A stretch of DNA of 64,000 nucleotides, taken from Cytospora piceicola (taxonomy: Eukaryota; Ascomycota; Sordariomycetes; Diaporthales; Cytosporaceae). The stretch lies in contig JALQBC010000010.1 of NCBI GenBank assembly GCA_023375675.1, positions 682,001 to 746,000 of the forward strand. The letters run 5' to 3'. The notes below the pieces were generated by a model. It had not been told where the DNA came from and searched no databases. It saw only the letters and a list, made by a program, of their open reading frames with translations. Shown here one piece after another: positions 34,801 to 45,538 of the stretch. The stretch's first letter is position 1; the number at the start of each line of letters is the position of its first letter. The translations under genes and the position numbers were made by a program.

Positions 34801-36917
34801 AGCCGGAATCGGTTGACCCCGTCGTCTCTCACGTGTGGCCATGCGTATTTCCCGCGCTTGTCGCACTTATCGAGCGCGCTCACCCATGGATATACCCATT
34901 CCCTGACGATCTCACCAACCCATGCCGGGACTGTATGTTGTTGGTATACCTTCGGTGGATATAACTTTGTAATTGATGTCGCTTTGAGTATTTGGTATGC
35001 TGTATCGACGAAGCCGTCTTCTGGAATCCAGGACTCACTGGTCTCAGGTTTACACATGTTGTCTCCATTGACCCAGTAATTTGCTTTGAAGTGCCCCTCA
35101 GGGTCTCTCCTCTTGGCAAGGTACAGCCACTTGAGATGTCCCTGACAGACTGTCCTGATCCGTTGGAGAAGGGACCAGAAATATTTTTCTTCTTGCACGT
35201 CAGAGGATAAGTGACCTAGACGACGAGCACATTCCAACAAGAATTGGAATGAAAAGCTTTGGACCGATTCGTCAGTATATTCTACAGTAGGTTCCACTGG
35301 GGTAAGGACTGGGAGACATACTAGCTTGCAGATGTGCATACCCTGTGGCCTGACATATCGCCACATGTCAAAGCGATTGGCTCTATCTTATCCCAATCCA
35401 GATTTAGTTCTTTGGTGTCTTCTTCCTTCGTTTCAGCCAAGGATACGGTGATTGGAACAGCACAAACAGAGAGAATATGCTCCAAATTCCGCCATACCAT
35501 GAATTCGATGTGTCGTTTCGCCGATGAGTTGACTGGTACTCCTCGTGGGAACTCCAAGCTAGGGAGCGGAGTATACATCTCGTCTCCTTCTTTGTGAGCG
35601 TCTTGGCTTCGCCCCATCTTCAAGTTGTTGGTTGAAGATCGTGGAGGATGTCCTTCACGTGTATCTTTCTTTTCGGCCTGATCCTCTTTTACCGCGGTGA
35701 AAAGTGAGATAGAAAGGCTGGCCAATTCATTCCGTAGGAAATAGTCAATGTTCATCTCCTCCGCGGTAATGACCATTTGATCCCAACCAGATTGTTCAGT
35801 GCCAATGAGAATCATTTTGTATGCTGTCGTGACCTCCATGACATGCGGCCCACCCCCATCTTCCTTGGATCCTGCACCGCTTTTGAGGAAATGCGTCCAT
35901 CTTTGTGGATCAGTGCCACCCTCGAAAGTTTCCACATTACCGTTGATCATCATGGCCACGACGACTGCAGCCCCATACGGTTTCACTTTCTTAATTCTTT
36001 CCCTTTGACCTCCATCTGAGGGCGACTCCGGCTGGCCCTGCTGTCCTTGGCCTACCACAATATCATCTGCAGTCTGGCCAGCCGCTCGAGACGCTTCGCG
36101 AAATTTACGGACGCAGGTCCAACTGTACCCTTTTGGACCTGGCCTCATATCGTAATCTTTCTCGGATTGGAAATATTCGGAATCGAAATCATTAGTCAAA
36201 TGATCCAGATCTCGTATCTTCATCCTCTTGCAGAATGCCAGGTCAACCTTCAAGTTGTTAGGTCCACGGTTATTCAAAACACAGCGCTGCAGCACCACCT
36301 TGTCATGGATAAACCATTGGTTGGTCACCTTGAGCTGTTCTGCATCCCCTTGAAATGCACCAGTCTCGTATTCGTAGCGTGGCCATCTCCAGTTCACCCA
36401 CTTCAGTTGTGGTTGCACATCGGGTTGAAGTTGAAGACTAGGAAAATCCAAACCAAAGGGATGAAAAATACCGGGTTCCGAGTGAAACTGGGAGGGCTCT
36501 TGTGCCAGCGAGTGTAGCTGACGTATTCTGTACACGACCAGGTATGGCGACACAGTGTCCGGATGATCTGCGGAAAACATCCCAGAGGTTCCAGCGCCGA
36601 GGTAATTACTGAACTGCAAGAGTTGTCCGAAGGCACCGACGCTCGCAGTTGTTCCTTGGTCACCGAAGGATGAGGGACACTTGGAATTAGGCGGAGAGTC
36701 CCAGACACCACACTGGTCTTCTTTCGGTGTGAAGGATCCCAGGCTAATTATTGTTGTCATGGTCTTCCCTGTTGTCAATCAATTGATGTCAGTTGCTTTG
36801 TGTGATGCCTACCTTGGAAGGTGACCGCAAGTACTCACGATAGATCTGCGTCCTGACAACTGTCTCGTCCAGCCCGTCTTCATCCCAGCACGGGTTTGCC
36901 ATAGGATGAGATGCCAT
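31857..36917 (-). CDS. Large CorA-like Mg2+ transporter-domain protein
   Basis: Three exons, 36917-36839, 36768-35322 and 35256-31857, give 1641 residues. Intron 1 (70 nt) joins VVRTQIY to RKTMTT; intron 2 (65 nt, GTATGT donor, ATACTGAC branch) restores GDMSGHRVCTSASYFSFQFL, the pattern of related fungal proteins. The N-terminal 1300 residues are soluble and of unknown fold, with a KAKAKAKA stretch and three QGQxWxQ repeats (33003-33065). A helical region leads to two helices, VTVVFLPLGFAASVFSMNG (about residue 1435) and SMVIFAVVALVVTIFAL, the CorA membrane module, but the family GMN filter reads SMN. A further hydrophobic tail (LTFWLTYLLIEVP, then LFILPVFLISW) follows. Cation transport is inferred from the module only; many such fungal proteins are uncharacterised accessory genes. 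Confidence 0.8.
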
Positions 36918-37904
36918 CGAGACCTGTAATGAGCTGGCACTAGATCTCCTGACTGGAGCGGCTACTCCGTGTAATGGTTGCTATATTTCCAAGCTGTTCT
37001 ATACTGACAACCTAGGAAGAAGAGTGCTTGAGTGAGATTCCAACCGTGTAATGGTCAAAGAATTTCACACACGAGGCTCTGGAATAACGAGCGGGGATGA
37101 GCTCAGCTTTAACATGCAACCCGTGGACCCACCCGACGGAAGTCAGGTATGATTTATTGATTTATGGGTTGCATTGCATTGTACTCGTCTTGATGGACCA
37201 TTGCACACCTGTCAACTGGTTTTGAGGCGTGGCGCTGCGGGAAGTCCCTCGGTTGTTGTCCAATGGAATACAAAGTCAGTATCTATATGTTCCCAAGTTG
37301 TGCACATGCATGTTTTGGGTAACACAACATGTCAGTTTCTGGTAATCGTTGCTGTGAATCACAAGCACGCGTCAAAGTGCACATAATTATGGGCACCTGT
37401 TGTCTCTCGACGACAATTGTCAACAATGTAAGCCTAGACCTGAGGCATTAGAACTTTTCAAATAGTTATAAAGAGTTCATTACACTTATGTATCTTGATC
37501 GAGAAAATGTATATCTGAAATTCTCTTCCAAAAACCATGCTTAATTTCATTGAATTCCAGAAGCCGTGCTATTTACAGAAGACCGACCCAAGCGTACACG
37601 CAAATTTCCGGAAACAGGTACAATGACTCTGGCTTGGAGAGCCGAGGAGTTTCTAGAACTTCCAGGCGACTCGGGAAGCAACCTTGCAACCTTCACACCA
37701 TCCCCTTGCAAGCACACAATTCGTGAGCTCCCGGACCGAGTATGCAGGACCTTGAATAGCTCCGCCCGTGCTCACTGCTCGGCAAATGATCATCACTGGC
37801 AATGTGAAGATAGAGCCTTGCCAATCAGGGCATCCTCGTTCAATTTCTCAAATCTGCACGGCATCCTCGACCTAACGATAGCTTTCCCGGGTATCATCAA
37901 GACT
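36918..37904. other. Intergenic
   Basis: The promoter of the CorA-like gene is at the left end, the 3' side of the EthD gene at the right. No gene or repeat is recognised; the open frame on the plus strand from 37566 to 38252 is the antisense shadow of the EthD gene. Confidence 0.5.
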
Positions 37905-38219
37905 CTAGTTGGAGTGGACAACGTCGCCGGTCAGGAGGAGGGGCTGCTCGCTAGAGAAGTTGGTGACATCGCCCATCACCTCGGCACCGGTCTCGGCGAC
38001 GGCCTTCTGGAAGTTGTCGAGTCCGCCCTCCCAGACCATGGTGCACTGGATGGTGTAGGGGCCGGGGGTGTGGCGCAGGTCGGCGACGTAGTACTGCTTG
38101 AGGCCGAACTTGGACCACTTCTCGGTGACAAGCGCCATGTGCTTGGTGTTGTAGTACTCCAGGTCGAACTTGGCGTTCGGCGCGGAGGGGTAGATGACGC
38201 TGACGAGGATGGAAGACAT
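37905..38219 (-). CDS. EthD-domain small protein
   Basis: Intronless, 104 residues, complete single EthD (dimeric alpha-beta barrel) domain: ILVSVIYPSAPNAKFDLEYY at the start, KHMALVTEKW with His27, then GLDNFQKAVAETGAEVMGD and FSSEQPLLLTGDVV at the end. The Phe-Asp..Tyr-Tyr..His pattern is the family's hallmark. Relatives were named from ethyl tert-butyl ether degradation in bacteria; fungal members include decarboxylases, dehydratases and cyclases of polyketide pathways and many unassigned proteins. No polyketide or other biosynthetic genes are nearby, so no pathway can be proposed. A TATA-like box lies about 130 bp upstream. Confidence 0.92.
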   Translation of the reverse strand: MSSILVSVIYPSAPNAKFDLEYYNTKHMALVTEKWSKFGLKQYYVADLRHTPGPYTIQCTMVWEGGLDNFQKAVAETGAEVMGDVTNFSSEQPLLLTGDVVHSN

Positions 38220-39687
38220 TTTGATGGTATGTTTCGGAGGAGCGAGAGGTAAGTTTGTTTATGCGTTTTGTTATGTAGGTGTTTGTATGGATAGTGAGAT
38301 CGTTAAGAATACAGTTAACCACATGCGTCAGGCGGAGGTCCGGTATTTATATATCAGGGCAACATGTGTCAACCGTTCCCACCCATGGACGTTAAAGGTG
38401 ACCCCACTCCGGCATCTCCGTAACATGATTCGCATTTGCGATACTTGGATCCACCGGTTCTCGGCAATTAGGACGTCAAATCTACGGCTCGACTCATGAG
38501 CGCAAGGAAGATCATCATGATATCAGTCCGGTCCGGGGAATAATCCCCTCACAGTAAATGGATGACAAATGTAGTTTGAAAGTCCTGTAACGCCGAAATC
38601 ATTCCAAAGCCGAAAGAACGTCAGAACTATCCTCACCATGCCAAAACACTTGGCAATCGGCGTCGAAAGTATGGTGACTGCTAGGTGTTTCGAGAAATAC
38701 CAGCAATTAGCTATAAGACCCGATCGCCCCAAACAGAAGTCCTAAGGAAGTTTTAGGGCAGTCCACTGGATCCATGCCAGGCCTACCCAGTACAATAGTA
38801 GGCTGTAACCATGCCCCCACGATGCGATGCGAGGGATCTTGTAACGTTCGGGAAGCCATCTGCCGCCGCCGATGATAAATACTTCATTTTCACTCCCACT
38901 GCTTGCTCTAGTATTTACCATAGATTTTGTGATAGCTTCATTCACGATGGAATTCAAAACAACTCGGGGCTTTCCTCTGGGGTGGAGCTCTCGTAAGCTG
39001 TCCACGGCGTTGATGATCTACCCAATCCACCAGTTGACGTAGTACGGCGTGTCATAAACCGAGGAACTGTGCAAGATTTTGACCTTGGCAAACTACCGGT
39101 TCTTTGTCGAAAGCTGTCCCGCCTATTGTTGATCAGATCCGCGACATCAGTGTTCTCAACCGGGTTGCTGTATCTGCTGGCCATCAACGAAGTCGCGAGT
39201 GTATTTGAGTGACTTGGCCGGCACCTGTATAGTGACCCGTCTGCCGTCAGAGTCCGGTGGAGCTCAAAATGGGGGTTTCGGGTTCCTAGGTAGGCCGTGT
39301 AGAGCCCTAGCAGCTCGTGCCATGAATAGACGCTTCTGTCCCGCATCAATGGGTGGTATTCGTATGCTCTGGTTGGCGCAGCATAGACTGAGATGATGTA
39401 AAGCGTATCGGATGGAAGAATATCCACTGTACAGCAGAAGTCGATGCATATTGTTGTATCGGATATCAAGGCGTGGAATGCCCAATGGCCAGCATCTCAA
39501 CCGTTCCCCAGCGTCCAGTCCACGTATTATTGCAACGATGGCATAGATGTAACCAGGGTCGCGTCTTTTCTCTGCCGTGTGGGTTTTGGGGATCCGCATG
39601 GTGTTCACCTCAGCTGGCCTGTGAAGCTGACAATACAGCCGCCTCAAGGGGTTTCCCGAAATCGACCAGGTCAACAATCCAGGCTGA
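38220..39687. other. Intergenic
   Basis: The EthD promoter is at the left. Overlapping open frames at 38742-39782 on the minus strand have no family signal, shift between frames and lack a convincing gene model. Confidence 0.4.
38344..38356 (-). promoter_or_regulatory. TATA-like box for the EthD gene
   Basis: On the minus strand this reads GATATATAAATAC, about 125-135 bp upstream of the start codon at 38219. Confidence 0.45.
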
Positions 39688-40233
39688 TTACGATACCACT
39701 CCCCCAGTCTCGCCACCCAGCAAGAACGCCTCAGCATCCTCATCATCACCAGAGTCGTCCGAATCGTCATCATCATCATCACTCATCAGGTCGACAACCA
39801 TGACCGATCCCCGGCTAAGCGCATCCAGCTGGAACCCAGCCTTCAGCACGTCCTCGGCATCGAACACGCACCCGGCGATGCTGAGACTCATGTCGGCATC
39901 CTTGAGCGCCAGGCAGACAGCCCTGACATGCTCATGATGCGCGTCCTTCACATCACCCCCGCCGTCAACCTCGCCGTCAAACACCAGGATGGCGTTCCGG
40001 TGGCAGAGATAGAACCCATCGCTGACCTTGGGGCTCTCCTTCAAGGCGGCGGCTAGCTTTGCCGGTTCGGTCTGGGCGCTAATCGAGAGGCGGCTAAAGA
40101 AGCGACCGTTGAGCAGGGCTTTAGAGGCGCCTGCGTCTGCTGGGGAGAAGATTGAGACGTTGGGAGGGAGAGTTGGCACGCTCGAGGGTGTAGCGGCTGA
40201 GCCTTTGCTGTTTGCTTCTGTTGTAGGCGACAT
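39688..40233 (-). CDS. Hypothetical acidic-tailed protein
   Basis: Intronless, 181 residues from the ATG at 40233 (an upstream in-frame start at 40311 is possible but adds a basic, low-complexity lead). The N-terminus is Ser/Pro-rich. The middle, from SIFSPADAGASKALLNGRFF to FDAEDVLKAGFQLDAL, looks like a small folded alpha/beta domain. A C-terminal stretch SDDDDDDSDDSGDDEDAEAF is strongly acidic, encoded by a TCA repeat at 39764-39790. Such acidic tails occur in nuclear, histone-binding and ribosome-associated proteins. I do not recognise the family; the coherent composition and lack of stops suggest a real gene. Confidence 0.65.
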   Translation of the reverse strand: MSPTTEANSKGSAATPSSVPTLPPNVSIFSPADAGASKALLNGRFFSRLSISAQTEPAKLAAALKESPKVSDGFYLCHRNAILVFDGEVDGGGDVKDAHHEHVRAVCLALKDADMSLSIAGCVFDAEDVLKAGFQLDALSRGSVMVVDLMSDDDDDDSDDSGDDEDAEAFLLGGETGGVVS

Positions 40234-40672
40234 CTTTCTGCTGTGTGATGTTTCGTGAACTGGGGCGCGAAGTCCAATGGAAGGTTGGATGCGATGAGTA
40301 GTGTGTCGCATTTGGCCTTAGGACAGACAAATTTTTGCAGCATTGGGGGTTAACCCTGAGTCAAGCACCCCCCCCTTAAGCCAATGCCCTTCAGGACTGA
40401 CCCTAAGAATCCATCGTACTTGAGTGTCCAGGTGCCGGAAATATAACTGATTTTGTAAATTCTGTTCAGGACTGTAAATATTCAATCGTTACTCCTGTCT
40501 CACTATCACGAACCTCAGTGATTCTATGGCGTAGCAAGTAACTTCATATTCACCCACATCGAACAGTGAGTGTCTCAGACGATACTGAGCCTGTCATTCT
40601 TGTAGAAGTTGTCCAGATGTCATCGCATTGCAAATTACTATTTGACCTGGCTTTCCAGAGTAGTTACAAAAC
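40234..40672. other. Short intergenic region
   Basis: The promoter side of the acidic-tailed protein and 3' side of the hydrophilin-like gene. A nine-C tract sits near 40369. Nothing else is recognised. Confidence 0.5.
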
Positions 40673-41893
40673 TTAAGACCCGAGACGATAAACCGCCTCC
40701 TTCTTGAAATATTGGCTGATATCGTTATCTTGCCCACAATGTTGGCATGTGTGAAACACCTTTGCGCCTTCATGCGCCGGGCCGTAGTGATCCTTTCCTA
40801 GCCCAGAACCCGACGCCACATTGGATGTGTTGCCAGGGTTGTGTTGCGTCGGTGAATAAGTATCGGGGGCTTGGTGGCTCTGACGGGTGGCCGAGCTTGG
40901 CAGGCTTGGTTCCGGGTCCAACATACTGCTGTGAGGAACGCCTGGGGCATGGGTGTCTCTGACACCAGAGTCATGAGATGGGTTGTAGCCGGTGTTTTCA
41001 TGGCCTCGATGAGCGTACTCGTTGGCACCGTATCCTGCCGCTGCACCGGCTCCTGCACCAGCTAGCCCACCACCGATGTGCTCATTGCGAGACGTCGGAA
41101 TGCCATGGCCACGGTGCTCGGTATTTTGGTCATACGTGTTACCAGAAGGAATGCTGGTGCCCTGAGTGCCGGACGTGAGAGGGTCGTGGACAGCTCCGCC
41201 CGAGGTGTGATGCTTGCCGTATGAGCCAGTGTAATCCGGGCTACCAGCGCCAGTGACGGAATTATATACGCCTCCTCCGACTGCTTGGTCTTCGAAGCGA
41301 GGGTTATGGTCACCCCTGCCGGCACCTGTGAGGTCTTGGCCGCGGTATGTGCGGTCAGTCAAGTCATCGGTCTTCCCATGTCCGTGGTGGCCCTCGGATG
41401 ACAAGTCGCCCCAATATGCACCTTGGGAAGTGCCATCCTTTGTGGAGGAATGCTGGCCAAGGCCAACTCCAGAATCCTGGGTGTGATGGCCGTGGGTTGG
41501 CTGAGAGTAGCCCTCCTGGGTGGGGTGACGATCATCGCTCTCCCTGTGGAGTTTGTTGCGTGGGGAGCCAGAGGAGCTCAGCAGGTTCCCACCGTGGCCT
41601 GTACCGCTCGTGGTGCCTGTGCCTGTGCGAATCATCAGCTTGCTGAACGGAAGTGGACGACGATCGTTCTGGAACTACAAACCGGTGTGCGTTTGATCAC
41701 TTGTTCCAGCTGGGCCGGTGGTCTCCCACTTCTGGTTGATGAGGTCGTCATGTGGCGTGTTGTGATCTTTGCCAACGCTGTGTTTCTGGGAAGGTACATC
41801 ATCGGGATACGCTCCTGGAGCCTTGACATCAGATGTGGTCTGGTCATGGTGGTCACCGTGAAGTGCCTCCTTGATCTTGGCTCCGATACCCAT
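40673..41893 (-). CDS. Hydrophilin-like Gly/His-rich protein
   Basis: Two exons, 41893-41683 and 41622-40673, give 386 residues; the 60-nt intron has a GTTTGT donor and GCTGATG branch site. The N-terminus MGIGAKIKEALHGDHHDQTT could form a short amphipathic helix; then comes KAPGAYPDDVPSQ. The rest is disordered, rich in Gly, His, Ser, Thr and Asp with repeated GxG and HGH words, and a short Ala/Gly stretch (GGGLAGAGAGAAAGYGANEY). The last 26 residues contain a Cys pair, CQHC at 363-366, that breaks the disordered pattern. Fungal proteins of this type are stress- or conidiation-induced hydrophilins, inferred here from composition only. A CCCCT stress-response-like element lies about 180 bp upstream (42073-42077). 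Confidence 0.75.
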
Positions 41894-43583
41894 GATGTAT
41901 GAGTTGTATGTGGTGGTGTAATAAGTTTTTGTGTATTGGGCTTAAGTTGTTTGGGATATCTGCAAGTTATGGATCATGGCTCATATCAAGACGTCCATAT
42001 TCCAAAGGGATTCACTTCCTTTTAAGCACCTGGAAGTCGTTGCAGCCCTCCCCCATCGGGTCGCCCTCGCGGACCCCTGAAACCAATCCGAGCTCTGTGT
42101 GCGACCAAACACCATAGCACTGACATCAGAACTCAGAGTGGTGCCGGTTTTCAGGGCCCTGCAACTGTTTCCTACGGTCCTTCAAGGCAACATGATCTCA
42201 TATCACCGCGAAACTATCAACTTGTCTCGGGCTGTGGGAGGTTGATCAGATATCATGACGAGCTATGACGCTTTCCGCAGCCGTTGCAGGCCGTTGGAGG
42301 CCGTTGGAAGCGTTTCAAGTCCCTTGAAACTACAAGGGTGAAATGGGTTCCGGGCACTTTTTCAGCGTGAACAGGTTGCTGGAAGGTGGTTGCTATGTAT
42401 AAGCCAGGGTGAGAGCGACGTCAGATGGTGGTACGTTGAGAACATGCGGGGGTGGAATACCGGGGTGTTGAATGGAGGTGGCAACCCGGCGCCTGCATAG
42501 CGATGAGGATGAGGTCTAGATGTGAAGTCAGGCCAGACGTCAGCTGTCAGACAGCTGGTACCAACTGCTGTCATCGGCGATCAACCCTTCCGAAAGGTGC
42601 AGGTCATACGCACGGTCCAGGCGTGTTTTCGATTCAAATCTACACTTTTAACTTAGTTATACTCTTTAATTTAGTCTATAATAAAAAAAGTAATACTATT
42701 ATTCGAATCGTTTAATTTAAAGCTATAAAGCTATATAAAATACTAAACTTAATTATTAAGTTTTAAAATCTTAAAATCGAGGTCTTTTAAATTAAAACTA
42801 CGTAAAATAAAACCTACGTAATATATATAAATAAAACTTACCTTTTAATTTCGAGATTTTAAAACTTTATTATTAAATCTAATTACTTATATAGTTATAT
42901 AGCTTTTAATATAAGGATTCTGATAGTATTACTGGTTTTTATATTAGACTTAAACGTCGACGGTAAATTAGCTAGGAAGTTGAATTCCGGACTAGAATAT
43001 GCCTGGACCGTGCTGTAGAACCTATGCGCCTTTCGGAAGGGTTGATCGCTAATGACAGTGGCTGTCTGTTTGATATACAGGTGCATCTCCGGTCTCTTGT
43101 AATATGCTCCATTGAATAACCCAGATGAGTTGCCCAACGAACATCTGCGAAATGTTTCAGCATTCATCACGACCTTTTTGGACCACAGGTTGATTACTCA
43201 ATAAATACCCGTCTCGTTATTGTACTTAGAAACGGATTACCTTGAGATGGACAGAATGCTAGAATGTCGTCATCGTGATGGGGGTCCGGAGCAACACGCT
43301 CCAGTGTGTTGCCTGGCGCCTGCGTGACGCTGCTGTCATGACGAAGACTAAAACCAAACTGTGAAAAATATATAGTTCATTTCAAAAACGCTCATCCTGA
43401 GAAAACAGAGGTTGTATCAAGACACAACATCCTTTGCCAGACAGAATCCTCAACACCGACCAAGAAACACCCTAAGTATCACATTCTCTACGCCTCAAGT
43501 GCAACACTTCGGCCATTGCTACGATCAACTTTGCTTTCTCGCACCTATACATACACAACTTTGAAACCTCTCAATATTTCAAG
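41894..43583. other. Intergenic with RIP-affected fold-back element
   Basis: It contains three tandem copies of a 10-bp word (CCGTTGGAGG-like, 42281-42310), the large inverted repeat at about 42540-43075, and the promoter of the SDR gene with a TATA-like AAATATATAG near 43366, about 215 bp upstream of its ATG. Confidence 0.55.
42540..43075. mobile_element. Fold-back (large inverted repeat) element with RIP-like AT-rich core
   Basis: The ends are inverted repeats: CGATCAACCCTTCCGAAAGG near 42577-42597 is matched exactly by the complement of about 43030-43050, followed on both sides by CACGGTCCAGGC. The similarity continues outward (CAGACAGC..CTGTCAT) and inward through the AT-rich core (GTTTTAAAATCT), so the whole unit is roughly palindromic about 42810. 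The core lacks CpA/TpG, as after RIP. No coding capacity. It resembles a MITE or fold-back DNA element; family and target duplication are not identified. Confidence 0.7.
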
Positions 43584-44671
43584 ATGACTTCACAGGGCGG
43601 AGAGTTCAAGCCGGTTCCTGTGAAACAATCGCAGGCTCAACCTGGGTGAGTTGGCGCCAGGTTCCCCGGCATCTAGAAGGCGATGCAGACGCTGGCAACG
43701 TAACTCGGGCTAACATCGGACTAGGCTGGAGAAGGACATGGAACCCTCGAGCGAGTCCACCAAATTGGAGGGCAAGGATGGTCTCACAGAGTACCTCGCT
43801 GCCGGCAAGTTGAAGGGCAACAAGGCTTTGATTACGGGAGGCGAGTGAGTAGCGAGTCTGTTGTCTTTTCTCCCGCAACTCAGATCATTGACACATTGCA
43901 GTTCTGGAATTGGCCGATCAGTGGCCATATTATTCGCCCGGGAAGGTTCCGATGTCAGCATCGTGTACCTGCCCGCGGAGCAAGAAGATGCGGAAGAGAC
44001 CAAAAGACTGGTGGAAAAGGAAGGCCGGGAGTGCTTGCTGCTTCCAGGTGACCTTATGGACAACGAGACGTGCAAGAAAGCCGTCGATGATCACATCAAG
44101 AAGTTCGGCAAACTTCACGTGCTCGTCAACAACGCCTCTAAACAAGTTATGAACACCGACTTCGCCACTATCGACCTGGACGTCGTCGAGAGCATATTCC
44201 GCAGCAACATCCTGCAGATGTTTGCCGTGACAAAATACGCACTGCCGCATATGGAGAAGGGTGCTTCGTGAGTCTTCCCTCCCGAGGTCCCACCTGATAC
44301 CCTAGCTTGGCTGACCAGACACATCATGCAGCATCATCAACACATCCTCAACTCAAGCCTTCAAGGGCGGAGAGACCGCAGTGGACTATTCAGCGACCAA
44401 AGGTGCCATCGTGTCGTTCACGCGTTCACTGGGCAAGCAGCTCATGAAAAAGGGTATCAGGGTAAACGCCATCGCGCCGGGGCCGGTACACACGCCAATA
44501 CAGGTGGCGTCGAGGCCAGCTGAGCAGATGGAGGATTTTGGAAAGGAACAATCAGGAATTGGCCGGCCCGGGCAGCCCAGCGAACTTGCCCCCAGCTATG
44601 TCTTCCTTGCTGGAAAGGATTCCGAGCTGTACTATGGGCAGGTTTTGAATGCGTATCCCCTGGGCGATTGA
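43584..44671 (+). CDS. Short-chain dehydrogenase/reductase, glucose/ribitol-dehydrogenase-like
   Basis: Four exons, 43584-43645, 43725-43844, 43902-44267 and 44332-44671, give 295 residues, all junctions in phase. An N-terminal extension of about 45 residues (KPVPVKQSQAQPGLEKDMEP) is typical of the YhdF/YhxC/GSP39-type stress SDRs. Cofactor motif TGGDSGIG at 58-65, then IVYLPAEQEDAEETK, NNAS at 137-140, catalytic Ser188/189 in NTSS, YSATK at 202-206, and PGPVHTPIQ. The usual C-terminal YITGQxLHVNGG reads YYGQVLNAYPLGD, slightly divergent. It should oxidise or reduce a sugar or small alcohol with NAD(P). The second intron splits the cofactor motif at GGD. Confidence 0.92.
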
Positions 44672-45538
44672 GTTATCGCAGCTGGGTCGCAGCTGGAGTG
44701 CGTGTGTCGACCCCTTATTCTTCGGCAATGACATCACGTTAATGCTATAATATCGTGGCTGCCCCAGGGTGCACAACACGAGCCATCGCGTCATCTCGTC
44801 CCCTAACAGATTACATTGACAATGGTGATAGCGCAGCTATACCGTCGGGTAGGTTCTAAGTACCTAGGTATACCTTACTATAGCTAAGGAAATACATCTA
44901 GTCTACAGAAAGCATGTAAATAGCCTAGCAATGGCATATAAACACCTTGATGGACTGCCTCCACCATACTCGAAACACTTAAACTTGGTCAAATTCCCAG
45001 AAGAGACATCGCCGCACGGCATCCCTATACCACAAGCCTACTTCCTGGTACACCTCACTTAAGACAACCCCTGCAATCTTGGACTTCTCTGCAATGGAGT
45101 AAAAGTCACTCCGACCGATAATTAAGTACAAAATGCAATTAAGGAGGCTATAGCAAACGGGCATGTTGGTATTGCAGAGAGTTTGAAAGGCACAATAACG
45201 ATGGATAAACAGAGGCTTCAGATGAACATTCACTGTAGCAGCAAGGACATGCGCAGTCGACCTCGGGATGTCCCGAACATGTGAGACCAAAATGGGTGTT
45301 TGTTGAGACTGCCGCTTCATTCAGCGGAGCCCGTAGGGCCGTAGGATATCAAATTTAACGCAGTGGTCACGTCTATTTCAATGATAAAGTTCTGGCGGCA
45401 TGGCTGCCTTGAAGACTTGAACTCGACCGAGCTATAATGCTTTGTTTTGAACCAGCATCCGATAAGACTATCTGGGTTGTTCTTCCTGTGATTCTGGAAT
45501 CACCCATCGCGCACGTATCTATCCCAGAGATAGGGACA
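44672..45538. other. Intergenic; dispersed repeat copy and a small open frame
   Basis: It contains one copy of a dispersed repeat (44710-44804), TACCTAGGTA at 44861-44870, and a minus-strand ATG frame 45320-44979 (113 residues, MKRQSQQTPILVSHV...) with no family signal, probably a relic or chance. Confidence 0.45.
44710..44804. repeat. Dispersed repeat, copy A
   Basis: It matches 57001-57083 over about 90 bp with few changes and a 7-bp gap (shared CTATTCTTC-GCAATGACATC, ATCGTGGCTG, GAGCCA-CGCGTCATC). It lies just after the SDR stop codon. Most differences are C/T or G/A. Confidence 0.85.

Noticed and set aside
35321..35366. Frameshift in the CorA-like gene
   Set aside because: The two long open frames overlap out of phase, but an intron at 35257-35321 with consensus donor and branch site restores the family sequence and the frame.
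37566..38252. 228-codon plus-strand open frame
   Set aside because: Mostly antisense to the EthD gene; begins at a non-ATG codon and has no family signal.
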